Shown here: positions 46,504 to 60,303 of the stretch, piece after piece
How positions within the stretch are numbered: position 1 is the stretch's first letter
Layout of the letters: every line of letters begins with the position of its first letter
Source of the DNA: Physcomitrium patens
Lineage: Eukaryota; Streptophyta; Bryopsida; Funariales; Funariaceae
DNA length: 64,000 nt
NCBI RefSeq assembly: GCF_000002425.4
Contig: NC_037270.1
Span: forward strand, 9,038,494-9,102,493
Direction: 5' to 3'
The notes under the pieces: model-generated
Seen by the model: only the letters and a program-made list of their open reading frames with translations
Told to the model about the DNA's origin: nothing
Databases searched by the model: none
Position numbers and translations under genes: made by a program

Positions 46504-49500
46504 GACTCCGCCCCTTCAACCCTACACTTCAACACCACAAACCCCACCGCTCATAGTAGATTGCAACTTCAGCACGTCCACTCCACCGCTTCCGCTCGCT
46601 GTCCACCTTCCCTCCGGCCGCTTCCCTACTGTTCGACCTTCGCAAAACCCTGACCACAGACCCAGCCAGGTTCAACGTGCATGACAAAACGATGCTCCCG
46701 CAATAACCACACCACCTGATCCACCACAGGCAACCCCTTCTCGATCCACCGCAAGCTCCTCCACTCCATAATCCTGCCCTGTATCACCTCCACGCTGCCC
46801 TTCTTTCTCTCTCTCTCGCTTGCTCCGCCAATTAATCCTGTACTACCTCTGGTGCCATATCCCCGACTGCCCCGGTCATCCGGACATCACCCTACACACT
46901 GCATTGTCATTTCATCCAAATCCCCCAACACGCCTCCGCCACTCCCCGCGACAAGTACCATCTGCCTCGAAAAAACAACCTCTACCTCCGCTACCCCACC
47001 GCATCGTAGCGTCACCGACCGTCTACCAATGCCATAAAGTCAAAGAGAAACACCGCGAAGAAGCCAGAGCATGGCCATCACGGAAAGGATGCAACAACCA
47101 GAAGTCGTTCAGGTCCGCCTGGAGGAGCGGCGTGACGAGCAAGGGAAGGGTAGAGAAAACGAGTGTGGAGTGGTGAGTGTTGGAGTTTGGTTGAAGTGAT
47201 GCGGGGTCCAACGAAGTGCACGTTGGCATCGTTGCTGGACGTCGGGGCAACATCGACAGCATCGGCACATCCCCGTCATCCGATCATCGGATCAACCATC
47301 ATTGCCATCGCCGTGGTCGCGGTGGGCATGGCTTGGGCTCGTCCCCTCGTCCCTTTCATTGCGGCAGCACCACATGGCCTACATTACCACGACGACTACT
47401 ACTACTACTTTCTCAACACCCCCTACGCCTGCCCTACTTTCTTAACCTTCCCCTACTCCTGTGCCCCTACCTTGTGTCCATTACGCTTTCCATGCACTTG
47501 CCTTTGTGGGTCTCCCTTCTCCCTCTCGCTCGGCTCTTGGTGGTGAATTGAAGGCGGTACCAACAATAGATTTGCTGATCCCGGCACCTGCATTCCAACT
47601 GATTCACATTCAACTACCCTACCCCCCAAAAAGAAAAGAAAACAACATCAAAACGACAAAAGAAACCAAGCAAGCAGGCAGACAATTGCATCGGATCACA
47701 AGTTGGTGAAAGTCTTTTCCCCGAAAAGTGAATCACAAAATTGAATTGCTTGTGAATTCCTCCAACGTTGTTAGGTTTCCTGCAAGATTGGTACCCAAAC
47801 CCACTGGTGGACCACCACTTCCATTGCAATCAACGCAAGCCATGAAACTTTTCACATCAATCCATGTGCTACACGGAATTGTCCATTTCTGTCTCATTCT
47901 CTGGAAGAAAATCAACCCCATCCTCAAACCCCAATAATATTACATTCACCAAATCATACTACATTCAGTAGTTGTTCTTCAGTGCACCCAAATGTAATTA
48001 TGTCTATTCCTACGTATAATTCATTAGTTAATGCATTACTTGAGCACATCTTGGGTTGTGCAAGCAAACATACACATACATATAAACGTGTAATTAAAGT
48101 TGTTATTGTTATTATCATTTTCTATTTCTGTCCTGACTGACGTGGAGATAGTTCGTGGCAAGGTGTAGGTGTTGTTGGAATTCCTAGTGACTATGAAGTA
48201 AAATTTTGCTATGAAAACTTTTTCTCTGTTTTTTGCTTTGAGGACACCATTTTATGCTTTCTGAGAATACAAAACTTGTCAGAATACCAATTCCTGTATC
48301 ATTGTGCGATTGGTGAAATTATCTTCGATTTACATTTAATTAACTTATCATGTATTAAGTAAAACCCTTTTGGTAATCTCTATTACGTTCCAAATACAAC
48401 ACAAATTCTAAAAACATTGAATCAAACTATTTGGTTTACAAGAAATCATCATTTAAAAATCAGCTTTCATGCGCTTAAAGTATTAAAATAATCACCCATA
48501 ATTATAAAGGACGGTGAGCAAGGATATAGAACGATCTTACTGAAGATGCTTCTTCCTTGTCTACAACGCTCCTAAAAATATTAAGTTTTCATCCCTTTCT
48601 ATTGGACAGTTTGATTAATCTAAGACCTTTGTTCAATGATTAAAAGAGGCCTAATTTCTGAGTCCAGAAAGTCTCTGTTCTCCTTCTGGTACAAATATTC
48701 TGAAAAGGTTTTGGCCTTTCCTTGTCAACAGCATGAATTCAAATCATTCAATTGAACGCACCCTGAGTAAGAATCATTTCAATATTATTTGTACTAAGCC
48801 AAGGTTAAGAAAGTGTCTTCGAAGTTAATCGATTCACCCAACCGTTTTGAGTGTGCCTGGACATGAGCATGGTTTGGAGGAATGAACTCACGCGTGGTTG
48901 TATGTACAGGTATGTGCTAGCCCCTGTCGCACTTCTCCAAGTGCTTCTATAATAGTACAGCTCCTTTACAAAGTGCATTGGTATTCTGACAAGTTTTCTA
49001 TTCTCGGAAGAAAGTAATCCCAATCATCTTCAGAACCATGCCGCGGGACCAAAAGCCCTTGTCCAATTGGTGCGCCAATAGGTGAAGACTGAATCATTAG
49101 AAGATACGTAACATCGACGATGAACGTATCTACAAAAAGCACTTTCCGAAGGTACAAGAGGAAACGACTTTCCAACGGCTTGCACTATCTAATCAAGAGT
49201 TATACTGCACTACCAGATAATCAACAACAAGCAACGCCGTAAGGTCCACCATACCACGCTGTTCGAGTCTGGAATTAATGTGTTACCTGCAACTTCTTGA
49301 GAAAAGAAGCACTTCATGAAAAGGTGCAACGTAACAGAGGCCTTCTAGACAGTTGAATTCGCAAATGTGCGATGTAATTCGAGTGCATTACTCACAAAGA
49401 CGAAAAAGGAGTAACGGGAGTGGAGACCTAGAGCTCAGTACATACCTTTAAAAGGATGGAATTCCAAGGTGAAAAAGCAAAACTGCAGGGGCATATCTAA

Positions 49501-49622
49501 TAGTCCCAGACCATGCTTTCATAAATCTCCTACTTCAACTACGTAAGCTTGTTCGGTTAAATATTCAGAGGTCTTCGAAGGGTGATATTTACACAATTGC
49601 AGATCGATCTCCAAGAAAAGCT
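46504..49622. other. YAK1 promoter/5'UTR and the YAK1-WASH1 intergenic region
   Basis: 46.5-47.6 kb is GC-rich and probably holds the YAK1 5'UTR and promoter (- strand); an open frame of 127 codons at 47163-47546 on the + strand looks like compositional noise. 47.6-49.6 kb is ordinary sequence with no motif recognised and should include the WASH1 3'UTR near 49.6 kb. Confidence 0.5.
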
Positions 49623-52600
49623 TCATTCTTCCCAATCGTCATCATCGCTCACCTCTTGGTTTCTTGAGGCAATGTAATCATGGAGATTCTTTATCTGCAA
49701 ATAAGAAAAATCCAAATACGAGTTGGCGATCATATAGTTGGATTGTGTAATACACTTGTAAAAAACTTTGTCTATTCGGTTGTTTTGATTTTTGATTTCT
49801 GATATTTTGATCTTTAGCTGCCGTGCTATATAAATGATGTCCTGAACACATCACAAAAGCTACAGAAAGCGTATCCCAAGAGTGACAAACTGAAATACGA
49901 GCTAATCCCAAACCTTTATCACGCATACTAGCCATACTAACGTAAGTACAGTGCCAGCTACGATGCAATATATAAGCATGTTAAAGTTCATCATTTCATA
50001 AAAAGTTCCATAGTTTAGACTGTTTATGTTTAAAATTGCAAACTAGTACAGAAAGATCTTCTGCTACCCACAAAAGAGATAAAAAATCAGTGCAAAAGAG
50101 CGCGCAAATTCGGCAACAAGCTCACCGGTAGTGTAATACCGGTACTGTTTGAAGCGGCCAAGAAGAAAGGTCATTGAAGGTCGAGTACCAATCAAACAAT
50201 TAATTCATAAATGTTAGCAGGTATGTAACTTTCTTACACGTACCAGAGAATCTTCTACAATATTTATTACTGAAATGTAAAACTAAGCCTGGTTTCTACA
50301 GACGCAACTTGGAACATGAATAGTAATCATGACCCACTTACAAAATAATACTTTTCTACTTGAAAAACAGCAAACGATCATCCACAATCCAAAAGCGAGT
50401 AGAACAACAAACTGAAATCTGTAGGAACATGCAAATGTGCAAACCTGTTAGATCCACTTGAGACGCTACCAGCGTCTGTATCTTCATTTCCAAGTATTTT
50501 ACTTGGTTTCGCCTGCACAATACAACACAGCGAGAGTGTACGAAACACACAAGTTCAGTCTGAAAGTTTCTGCAAACTCCACATAGCAAATAAGTGTTAT
50601 AGCTGGTTTCAGGAGAAAACAAGTTGGTTCTCAATACGTAAGTACCTGGCTCTTATCGTGAGCAGCACCTTGCATAGATAACCTTCGCAATTTAAGGGTG
50701 TTCGCCATCTCAGTGAGAACATTCACAGTCTGCCATCACGGTCATATTGTGCTGGAAGGATTACTTTACAGGATAAATACAAAAGGTGGTATGCATTGCA
50801 AATATCTGATTACTAATGGGAGTTAAAGATCTTCGAAGAATTTCTAAGCAGACTCAATCAACAAACATCCCCTCAAATGATGGATAAAATAATATCCTGC
50901 AAAATCACACAAACGCTTGGGATGGAAGAATTCATTTAATAGGGTATACATTGAAGGCTTTCATAACAGCAAAGTGGCATTGAAGTGGACCTTTGGACGG
51001 TTGGAATCAACTTGTTTTCCACTTGAAGACTGAGACTTATCTGTAGATGTAGTTGGCTTGTCTCCAACATTTGTCTGCAAAAACCAGTAAAAATGCATAA
51101 GGATTATAGGCATTTACGACACAAGACTGATCAATAATAAAGATACTATTATTCTCTTGCTCGACAACCACAACAGTTAAGGACGCCAACAACAGCAAAA
51201 ACAGCTCCTCCTGATTTGCATGTTACTTGTGTTGAAAATAACATGATTGTCTGAACACAAGCCAGGATAAGATGTACATAAGTTGCATTAAGATAGGAAG
51301 AGAGGAACACTGACGGGGGAAGACCAAGCTATATAGAAACGAACATACCTTGCGAAGCTGAATACTAGGATTACGAATAGATGCCAGCAAAGCTGCACGG
51401 CTTGCATCTGTTGTTGTCATCAACCAGCAAGCAACATAAGACATACTGCAGGTCCAGTGCTCTACAGTGCTCAGTAGAAAATAACTGCATAATTTAATTA
51501 CGACGGGTACATAATCTGTTTTTGGAAGAAACTCCTTATTTGTACGTTTGAAGACAACCGTCCAGAGTGGATGAATCGATTTTCAGAACACAAATAGACA
51601 ATGACTACCGTTTATGTGATGCCAAGAGACTTGCAGTAGGAGGTCAGCCAAGTAAGAAAACACACCTATTGGCAACGGAAGGATTCGGGGGCCCACCGCT
51701 TCAAGTTGCGTGCTGGAGTCAGGCCTCTCAGAGCTCGAAGTAGTAGATGTTTTAATTTGAGCTGGCTGTGTTGGTGATCGCAGCGGTGGTAGTGGTGGAG
51801 GGGGAGGGGGAGGGGGGGGAGGAGGACGAGGGGGAGGAGGCGAAGGTACTGCTGGGATTGTTTGAGAAACCGAACGTGGAACATCTTGTGCGCTCTTGGT
51901 TTTTGTCACAATTGTTGGCAGCCGGAAATCAGAGGTCTGAGACGCTTGCAACTTCGGTAAGTGCATTGATCGAACATCTGCCATGATAACAATTAACAGG
52001 TTACGACCAAGCAAAATTTGGCAAAAATAGATTTTGATGGATATATGCATCACCCAACATAGTTAGAGCAAAGAGGCAGAGAACATGCATGTGTGTGGAA
52101 TATTCACAAACCTAATCAGATCCAGTCACAAAACTTTTGTTTAGTGATGGGATTTTACCAACACATTCCTGCATTGAAGTTTTTGCAACTTACGTAACTG
52201 TCTTCTTTTCAAATGGCTTGTAACCAGCTGATCCATAAATACTTTCAGTTCCAGGTTACCAGTCTTAATATTCAAATAACTATCTTCAGAAATTATGTAA
52301 ACAAACGTTTTCTAAAATAAACAGTGAAGGACTTGGAAGCTTACCAGCAGGGAAGGTACCACTCTCAGTCAAGAGTGGAGAGGGATGTTGAGGTAGACTC
52401 AACCTAGAGGAAGCAGCAGCCATAACATCCTCAAAGCCACGTGTTGAACCTGTAATATTGAACAAACGGAATAGAATGAACTTCCTGATCCCTATATTAA
52501 TTAGTATAGATCTACTCAAGTCTACATTTGCAGCAGACGTCCTTCACGTATGAGACTACCCATTCAATCCTGGAGCGATTATAGAATATCATTTACACAA

Positions 52601-55569
52601 AAAACAGTAAGTTTGAGAGCTTGAGAACTTACAACTAAAGGCAGCTAGCATGCAATAAAAACCGAAATGACCCAAGAAATTATTGTAAAGTGCATAAATT
52701 GGTGGTCAATGGAGTGGTTAGATTGTCTGAAAACTCACTATCTAGTGACTTCGTATCACTCTTAGTTGGAGTACCCTCGACAGAACTGTCACCAAAAGAG
52801 GCGTTTCTGTAATGTCCAACGGATGGAGAAATCAAAGGAATGGATTGAAACTGACGTGAAGATCCTGTTGCAAGACAAAAGATTTCAACAAAAACACAAC
52901 TCTTAAAAACCTTGTTTAGTAAGTTAATAACTCCGCCAGGTAATTTTTCAAATTATCTAAGAAGTCAAGGTTTGTAGTATGCACACATCACATCATTCAA
53001 GTGCATGATTAAAGACACCTGCTCTTAAATCAGACACATAACTCTAGCTATTGGGCAGACACTGTCTACTCTAACACTGTCTGCCCAATAGCTAGAGTTA
53101 TGTGTCTGATCACTGGAGTACTGGGCAAACTGAGTGTTAGAGTAGACAGTGCCGTGATCATTGGAGTATTATGAAGGAGAAGATGGAAATGAGAAAACTG
53201 GAAGAAACAAACTTACCACTCCAGCTTATGTCAGCAACCATAGGCAGGTTTGGAAGAGTACTGGGCAAACTGAAGGATGGAACTTCACCAAGCATTGGCC
53301 TAAACCCGTATTCTTGAACTCCTGATGAGCTCTGAACCAGACAGATTACAAATATATGACACTAATCAGAACATTGATCCGAGCTACGCTAACACTGTAA
53401 AGCCTCATATTGAAAATTTTCACTTTAAATAATAGCGATTTCATTACAGAAACATACAACTAATGCAAATTTTAAGAAATGCAGGTCAACTGGATCAGAC
53501 GTGCGATTTTACTTAAACAAGAATCAAATATTCCAAGTTACACAAATAATGTTCTACCTACTCACCAATGTATCGCCAGCTAGAACACTTTGAGGTGGCG
53601 CAGCAAGTGGAGGAGGCTTATGCTTGGGCTCTTCTTCTCCTACCACAATATCGGCTCCCGTTAGGTTATCCACGACCCTATACCTGCAAAGCCAGAAGCG
53701 AGGACTGTTGGTTAGCGTGATGCATATTGTGCCGAGAAAAAGAAATGGCTAGATGGTTACTAAATTCGAAAATGCAATCTGAAATTCAGACAAGAAAAAC
53801 GTTGACGTGGATGTTATAACTCTTAAAACTATTTTGCTCAAAAAAATTCACGTAGGAAATTATATTTTATAGAACACTTACAGATGATATGGGAGCTCCA
53901 ATGAATTAAAAAGCATACAATCTGCAACAGATTTTATGTCCTTTGGCACCCTGCCAAGTCCATCCTGGACAAAATCATCAGACAGAATGGGTGCGTAAGA
54001 CGCCTTGATCACTAGATGGACTATTTCTCATTCGCAAACGTACAAATGATCAAATGTCTAGGAAGGAATTTATTAAGGGAAAGAGCAATATATGTCAACA
54101 GGCATGTCAATTTACTGAGAAGTCGGGAGTGAATTACATACAGCGCTTTGTGTCTGTCTAGACCAGTACTCGTGATTTGTCTCCGAGAAAAAACGAAAGA
54201 GCTCGAGAGTACCCCCTTCCCCATCCTGACAGCCAAATGATTTTCCAAAATCAAATTAGTAACTCTTGATGTTGTTTAAATTTCTTCAACAATCAACCAT
54301 AGAAGGTCATAAGGAATCACACCTGATGTTGACATGCAGCCAATGATATGGTTGCAATGGGAAGCTCTGATTGTTTGCCACCAAATACTGGTACAAAATC
54401 TGTTTGGTCAGTTGGAACTTGAAGATACTTTGCACTTGAGAACAAAGTTATTGCCTCTTTCGTTCCAGCAAATGCAGCTATTTGAGCCTGCCACGAAGTA
54501 GACGAATTGGATGATTGAAAAATTTGAAAAGAGCTGTTGGAGCACTTATGATAATGATAAGCAATACAAAGAACCCAAATAACCCAAAACCTTTTCACAA
54601 GTTCTGTTCGGGAGAAATCGTAATTAAGAATCGTAATAATTGTAACAAGTCTTTATCAGTTACCTGTTAGAAGGACAGCTAAACCAGCTCTGTACACATG
54701 GTATGTAGTTATAACTGTAAATCATGCAGAACAAACCTAAGGGATATCACGGAGTTGCTATTGGCCTCCACAAAAATCTGTGGCAGAATCAAGTTTTTAT
54801 GGGAGATGCGCAGCGCTAATTACCTCTCTGTCAGATATTCTTGCAGTTAGATTGTTCAGTTTTTCCTGCTCCATTTTCACCTACAGAAAACATGAAAATT
54901 GTAGGAGAAAAGGCCATGAAGAAAAGCTACGATGGACAGCAGAATCCAATTTATGTATACACTGCTGCATAACCTGTCAAAAGGCGTCACTGCTCAGGTG
55001 ACAAACGTCTTCAATCATACAAACAAAAATGTAAAAATAAGGATTAACGTAGTACCCGGGAAAGGATGTTGTTAAAAACATTATCGGCCACATCATAGAG
55101 GTTCAATAATGACTGACAAAGCAGCGAATCGGTATTTCCTCTTCCCTCTTCACTGCCGTTGACAGCGCCTGATCATTAATCCCTCAAATTGTTAGTATTA
55201 TAATCCTCTCTACCTTGACTTGAGAACCGAAATGCCCATAACATGAATTAGAAGCAGAAAAAGAAGAAAGCATAGACATCTTATATGAGTTTGCACCCCC
55301 GCTCAAATTCCATGCATCCATATCGTACCGATCAAGGTATGCACTAATAGACCTATTTTCTAAGAAATCTATCTCTTCTTTCGTACCTTCCCAACTCAAC
55401 GTGACACCAAAATTTACAAATTACCAGTGAAGTTCTCAAGGTTGGTATGAGCAGCGACTTTTCCAGTTGACATCGTCACATTTTCAGGGTCGACGCAAAG
55501 ATTCAAAGCCTGTTCAAAGTCCCCGTTATCAAAGGCAGCGTGACCTAGTTTCTCAATATCCTCTGCCAT
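49623..55569 (-). CDS. WASH1: WASH complex subunit 1 (Arp2/3 activator), about 615 aa, 17 coding exons
   Basis: WASH1 activates Arp2/3 to build branched actin on endosomes as part of the five-subunit WASH complex. Exons 5' to 3': 55569-55425, 55168-55056, 54880-54824, 54487-54323, 54225-54142, 54003-53882, 53683-53566, 53331-53217, 52864-52739, 52449-52345, 51977-51666, 51407-51349, 51074-50991, 50729-50646, 50512-50445, 50144-50126, 49694-49623. All are GT-AG and phases join to 1848 bases. Signatures in order: helical SLLNLYDVADNVFNNILSRV; AITLFSSAKY (as in animal WASH1 AIKVFSSAKY); DGLGRVPKDIKSVADCMLFN; LGEVPSFSLPSTLPNLP; a polyproline stretch (about 428-452); W motif ASRAALLASIRNPSIQLRK; C region TEMANTLKLRRLSMQG; acidic DDDDWEE end (609-615). 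The 19-base exon is the weakest call. The N-terminal 50 residues differ from animal WASH1. Confidence 0.9.
53031..53151. repeat. Perfect 31-bp hairpin plus copied fragments inside a WASH1 intron
   Basis: 53031-53061 and 53078-53108 are exact reverse complements with a 16-base loop. The loop with its edges (53060-53077) is again the exact reverse complement of 53134-53151. Between them, 53115-53132 (GAGTACTGGGCAAACTGA) duplicates exon sequence found about 140 bases away (from 53256). It lies in the intron between exons 53217-53331 and 52739-52864. Confidence 0.9.
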
Positions 55570-57360
55570 CTTGAAACCCACCATTAGGTAGTCACAATAT
55601 CCCTAAATCAAACCACCAAAGATCACCAAGAACCCACAAAAATCAAAATCGCAGCACGCGAACTACTAGAATAAGCTACTTGGACCATCCGATTACCAGT
55701 GACAAACCCCTGCAACTTGCACAAAGACGCTCTGAATCGCAGCGAGCTCCCCTATTTCCCAGCATGTCCCTAATTCCAACACAACAAGGCATGCCCTAAT
55801 TCTAACTGGAGAAAGCATCTTCTTGCAATTTCTTCTAGCTTACAACTATTCATATTGTTCACTACTACGTTGTGAGCATAATTTTCAACAAGTTTGGCTC
55901 CGTCCAAGATTCACTATGAGATCAAACATCTTCAGAAACGTCAACGGCAAGCTCTAATCTGATACTCATAATTAAAGGAAACGAAAAAGATAACACTCAC
56001 GATCACAAGAGTTGCAACTGGATCAAGAAAAGCGTATACAACTCCAAAATCTCCTTCAACATCGATTCAGCTGCCCCACAATTACCAACTCGTCATTTAA
56101 ATGTAGAATCCTGATTCCCTGGGATCTAACCAACCTTCGATTAATCCTCATAAAATGAGAACCAAAAGGGCAGCCCAGAGCAGAATTATTCAAGAGGATA
56201 TCATAAGGATGTGCACTGAAATCAATTCGTGTTCCGTCAATAGTCACACAAGCTTTTCATGAGCACGTTTAACTTGTACTCAACATCAGGGCTACAAACT
56301 TTAGTGTCTACTCACTTTGTTCCATGTTCTACTTTCGAATACTTTGAATATTCCAAAAACAATTAGCATCCCCAAATTTTTGTATACCTCTTCATTTGGT
56401 GCACTAGACTCTTTATGGCCACAATCAATTTGACGTTATCTCTATGAGAAAACTAATTGCAACAACTCCAATCTACACCTTTTACGCTTTTGGCAGGTAA
56501 AATCACTATGTATACTACACATGCTGCAGGTGGTTCGTCTGCACCTTTGAAATTAGTCCAATTCACGCACTAGTAGGAAAAGAAACAGTATTTTAAGTGC
56601 AAACAGAGGGGAAACGAGGAAAAATTCTGCTAAGAAAATAACAGGAAAGTAACCAATAACTTCCTGCCATACAGACACGAATCAATGTTAATCAGTGAGA
56701 ATCTTCTCAAGAACTCTGGATGCTTCGGCACAATCAAAGTTTCAAAAACCTCAGTGCTCGAATTTCTTTAACAACTGCACTGCAGCCTTAGGTCTCTCCT
56801 CTGTACTCCAACAAATGACTCGACACTCACTCAACGATCCTCTAGCGAACCAGATCCAAATGGATTTCCAGCTACAAATATAACCTCCCGCTGTGCCTAA
56901 TACTTCCAGACTGAAGAGGAGCCCTAGCAATCTTCCAAACCTAACTAGATCCAATCGAAGCATAGGATCTCTTAAAGAGAAAATCAGAAATTCATCATCT
57001 CCTCCAACAGGTACTATTTTCAATTCCTTCGCAGAGCCAATCCAATGAAAGAAGTCCTCACAATCTCTCTCGAAGAGTTACCTCTACAGGTGCTTCGAGG
57101 AGCAGCTCCTCACAAGAGCTTGCACTATCGAACTTTCAATCCGAGAACATACTCATGTCTCCCGAGTGTCCACCAAATCGTCGATTGGGGTCACAAAATG
57201 CGATACAATTGAAGCTTGCAAAGGGTGAAATCGAGTGCTCCACCTTCGATCGATCGAACAAGGCATTGATGAGACAGTAGCATTAGAAAGCGATAGAGAA
57301 CGAAGTGAGAGCTTCGTCCTGTTCTAAAACCCACACAAACTGTGGGCGGAAATTAGTAGT
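55570..57360 (-). promoter_or_regulatory. Probable WASH1 5'UTR and promoter region
   Basis: GC content stays gene-like to about 57.35 kb, then drops to AT-rich repeats. On the - strand a pyrimidine-rich start-like stretch lies near 57.3 kb and a possible donor (GAG/GTAACT) near 57.08 kb, which would suit a 5'UTR exon and a 1.4-kb intron. The 90-codon frame at 57023-56751 has no signature. A separate small gene cannot be excluded. Confidence 0.4.
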
Positions 57361-57552
57361 CAACAGAAACTCTGTTCGTTACTCCCACGTATGTTGGATG
57401 AAATATATCGATGATTGTTTGTCTGATGAGCATCCATGAATTATCAAATGCAATTTCAGGTACTAAAAAGTAGGTCACTTAAGACATTAATATTGATAGT
57501 AATGTTGGTGGAAAAAGAAGAAGAAAAAAAAATTAAAAATCAAAATAAATAA

Positions 57553-57599
<47 letters not shown>

Positions 57600-60110
57600 T
57601 AATGTTGTTATTAGATTTCTTGAATAAAGTACACGAAATATATATATATATATATAAACATATATACAATGAACTGCTTACAAGTATTCTATGTGTTAAG
57701 AATACAATTTGGTTTTAATATTTAAAAACAATAAAGAAATATGGAAAAATTTTAGAGCTTTATAGTGATATGAACTATAAAAATGATGATGTCAAGACAT
57801 AAAAGACTTTAAATTTAAAAAATATTATGGGTATATATATATAAGCAAGAAAATTTAAAGATGTATTATTTAATTTAATTTCTATTATAATATGTATTTT
57901 CTATGATATTTTGTTTTTTTAACTTATAATTATAATAATACATCTATATCTTAAAAATATGATAAGATTTGCTCAAAAACATGTATCATAATTTATTAAG
58001 GCTGGTATGAAAAAACATAGATTTTTTTTCTTTGTCAAATAAATCAAAAGATAGTATATATATGTTAGATGTTCAATATTTATATATGTATAGTCAATAG
58101 CACTACAAATTTGAGGTATTCCATGACACTTTTCAATTTTTTTTCTACTAAAGTCAATTTTTTAATATTAGTCTATTTTATTTTGTTACTACCTCTATAT
58201 ACTAAACTTCTTATAAATTGCTTTATAACCTTTAAAATAGTATATTTCACAACTTCAAATAATTCTTCTATTTTGAGGTACTATTAGATGAAAATTATAG
58301 AAAGGTAATTACAATGTGAACAAAGGCTTCTAAGTTTTTATTTAGTAGGTTCTTTAAATCTAGAGGTAGATGTTGTTTCATACCAAAAAGAACTAAATCA
58401 CCAATTTATTTAAAAGTAGGCATATTAGTTCTAAACATGCTTCTAAAATGTTCTTTATTATTAGATACAAAATCTCAATAATAATAATAAATTATACTAT
58501 ATAGGTTTTATTTTGATATACTATTTATTTTATTAAATATCATTTATATTTTTTCATATAAATTTAGATTGCATCAATATATAGATTATATTTTTTATTT
58601 TATTTAAGAATATAAATACATAAAGATGATAAAATTTTAAACTCCTCTTGTCTTCTTTATAATTTTCAATAATATATAGAGTTTACTAAAAAAATATTCT
58701 AAAAGATCCTAACAACCTTAATATATAATATATTTTTTAAAATAAAATTGAACGAAATCATAACTTCCACCAAAATATTATATAAGATTATTTTTAAAGT
58801 AAATTATTAATATTAAAAATAAAAATGTATATGATGATACTTTCTAAAAAATATTGAATTTAATTTTTTATATATTATTAATTTAGAAACTACAAATATC
58901 TAAAAACAATTGTATTTTGCAAAGACAATAACTATGATGAGGGATCGAAAAACAAATATATTAGAGTTTTTTGTACTACTATTGAAAGTTAATAATGAAT
59001 CAATAAATATATATCATCAAGTAATACAATTAATTATTAAGGGTTAATATAAAAATTAAAAAAATTTAAAAATTATAATATAAAAAATAGATTTTAGTAA
59101 TACATTATTATTTTTATCCTTCAACTATATCTTTTAGTCATATCATTTATTAAAAAAAATATAAGAAATTTCTATAAAAATAAAATTTACTATATATTAA
59201 TATATTATAGCTAAACTTATTCTTTACCATTAAACCAAAATTAAAGATCAACAAAAAAAACCTCACTTTCAACAATATTATATAACCATATTCTATGCCA
59301 TATGGCCATTGTGTGTATCATATTAATAAAAACAATCCAATATGATTATATCATTATGATTATGACTTGAAAAGTTGAATATAGTAAAGGTATATCTAGA
59401 AGATATAATCAAAGCATACAAAATATAATTAGATATATATATTATAAGTTTTTAATTTAATTTAATTTAAAATTTTAAAATTATTATTATTAATTTTAAA
59501 ATAAACAAAAAAAACTTTTTTACTATAAAGAATTAAAATTTTAATTAGCCTAATTGTATGCAGCCTAAGCAAAAATAATATTATAATAAAAGATATCAAT
59601 TATAACTTCACAACATACTATCTTTGGTAGCAATTACAATTCCTAATTAAACTAACTAAGGTTAATCAAAGACCATTGCCAAACCACTAGATTCTATTGA
59701 AAAATTAGTACCAGGTACAACAATTTTTAAAGGAGCTAAAATACAAATTTCACAATAGAGACAAAAAGAACCTATTATAGATTTTAATTCACTATTGAAG
59801 ATAAGAAATCTTAGTAACACCATTTTTTTTCAAACTATTGTACCAATTTGGTGCCGAGTTTTGCTAAGACTTTCTTTGTATTACTAATAATTGATTATAC
59901 TATTCTAGTATAATCAATATTTTTAAGCTACACATATTGGAGTAGCTTGCTTGAGTACCATTTGACATTCTTAAATATAATATTATTATTTTTTCTTATT
60001 TATTGTTTTGATAACAATTAATTTTATTTATACCTATAAGAGAAAAAATTAATTGAAATTATAAGAAAATTTTACAAAAAAAATTCATTGCCTTCAAGTG
60101 AAAGGTTGCT
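57361..60110. other. Very AT-rich repeat-like DNA
   Basis: A TA microsatellite lies at about 57558-57594 with a smaller one near 57640-57655. Long A/T-rich stretches follow with no recognisable frame. Confidence 0.5.
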
Positions 60111-60303
60111 TGACACGGACATATACATATAAGCTAATAATTATCTGTATAAATAAGTAGAAGTAGGTAAAAGTAAGTTAATTCTATAATATCTTCTATA
60201 GAAACTTCATAGACATTGCTTTGATTTTATAGGTGTCTATGATTGATTTTTTGGATTAGAAAAGTGGTCAACAAGTTGACTATGTCCTAACTATGTGGCC
60301 CGC

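Noticed and set aside
47163..47546. 127-codon open frame on the + strand upstream of YAK1
   Set aside because: Lies in the presumed promoter region, low-complexity (HDDYYYYF, CPT repeats), no recognised domain.
56751..57023. 90-codon open frame upstream of WASH1 on the - strand
   Set aside because: No motif and no phase-compatible link to the WASH1 exons was evident; more likely leader sequence.
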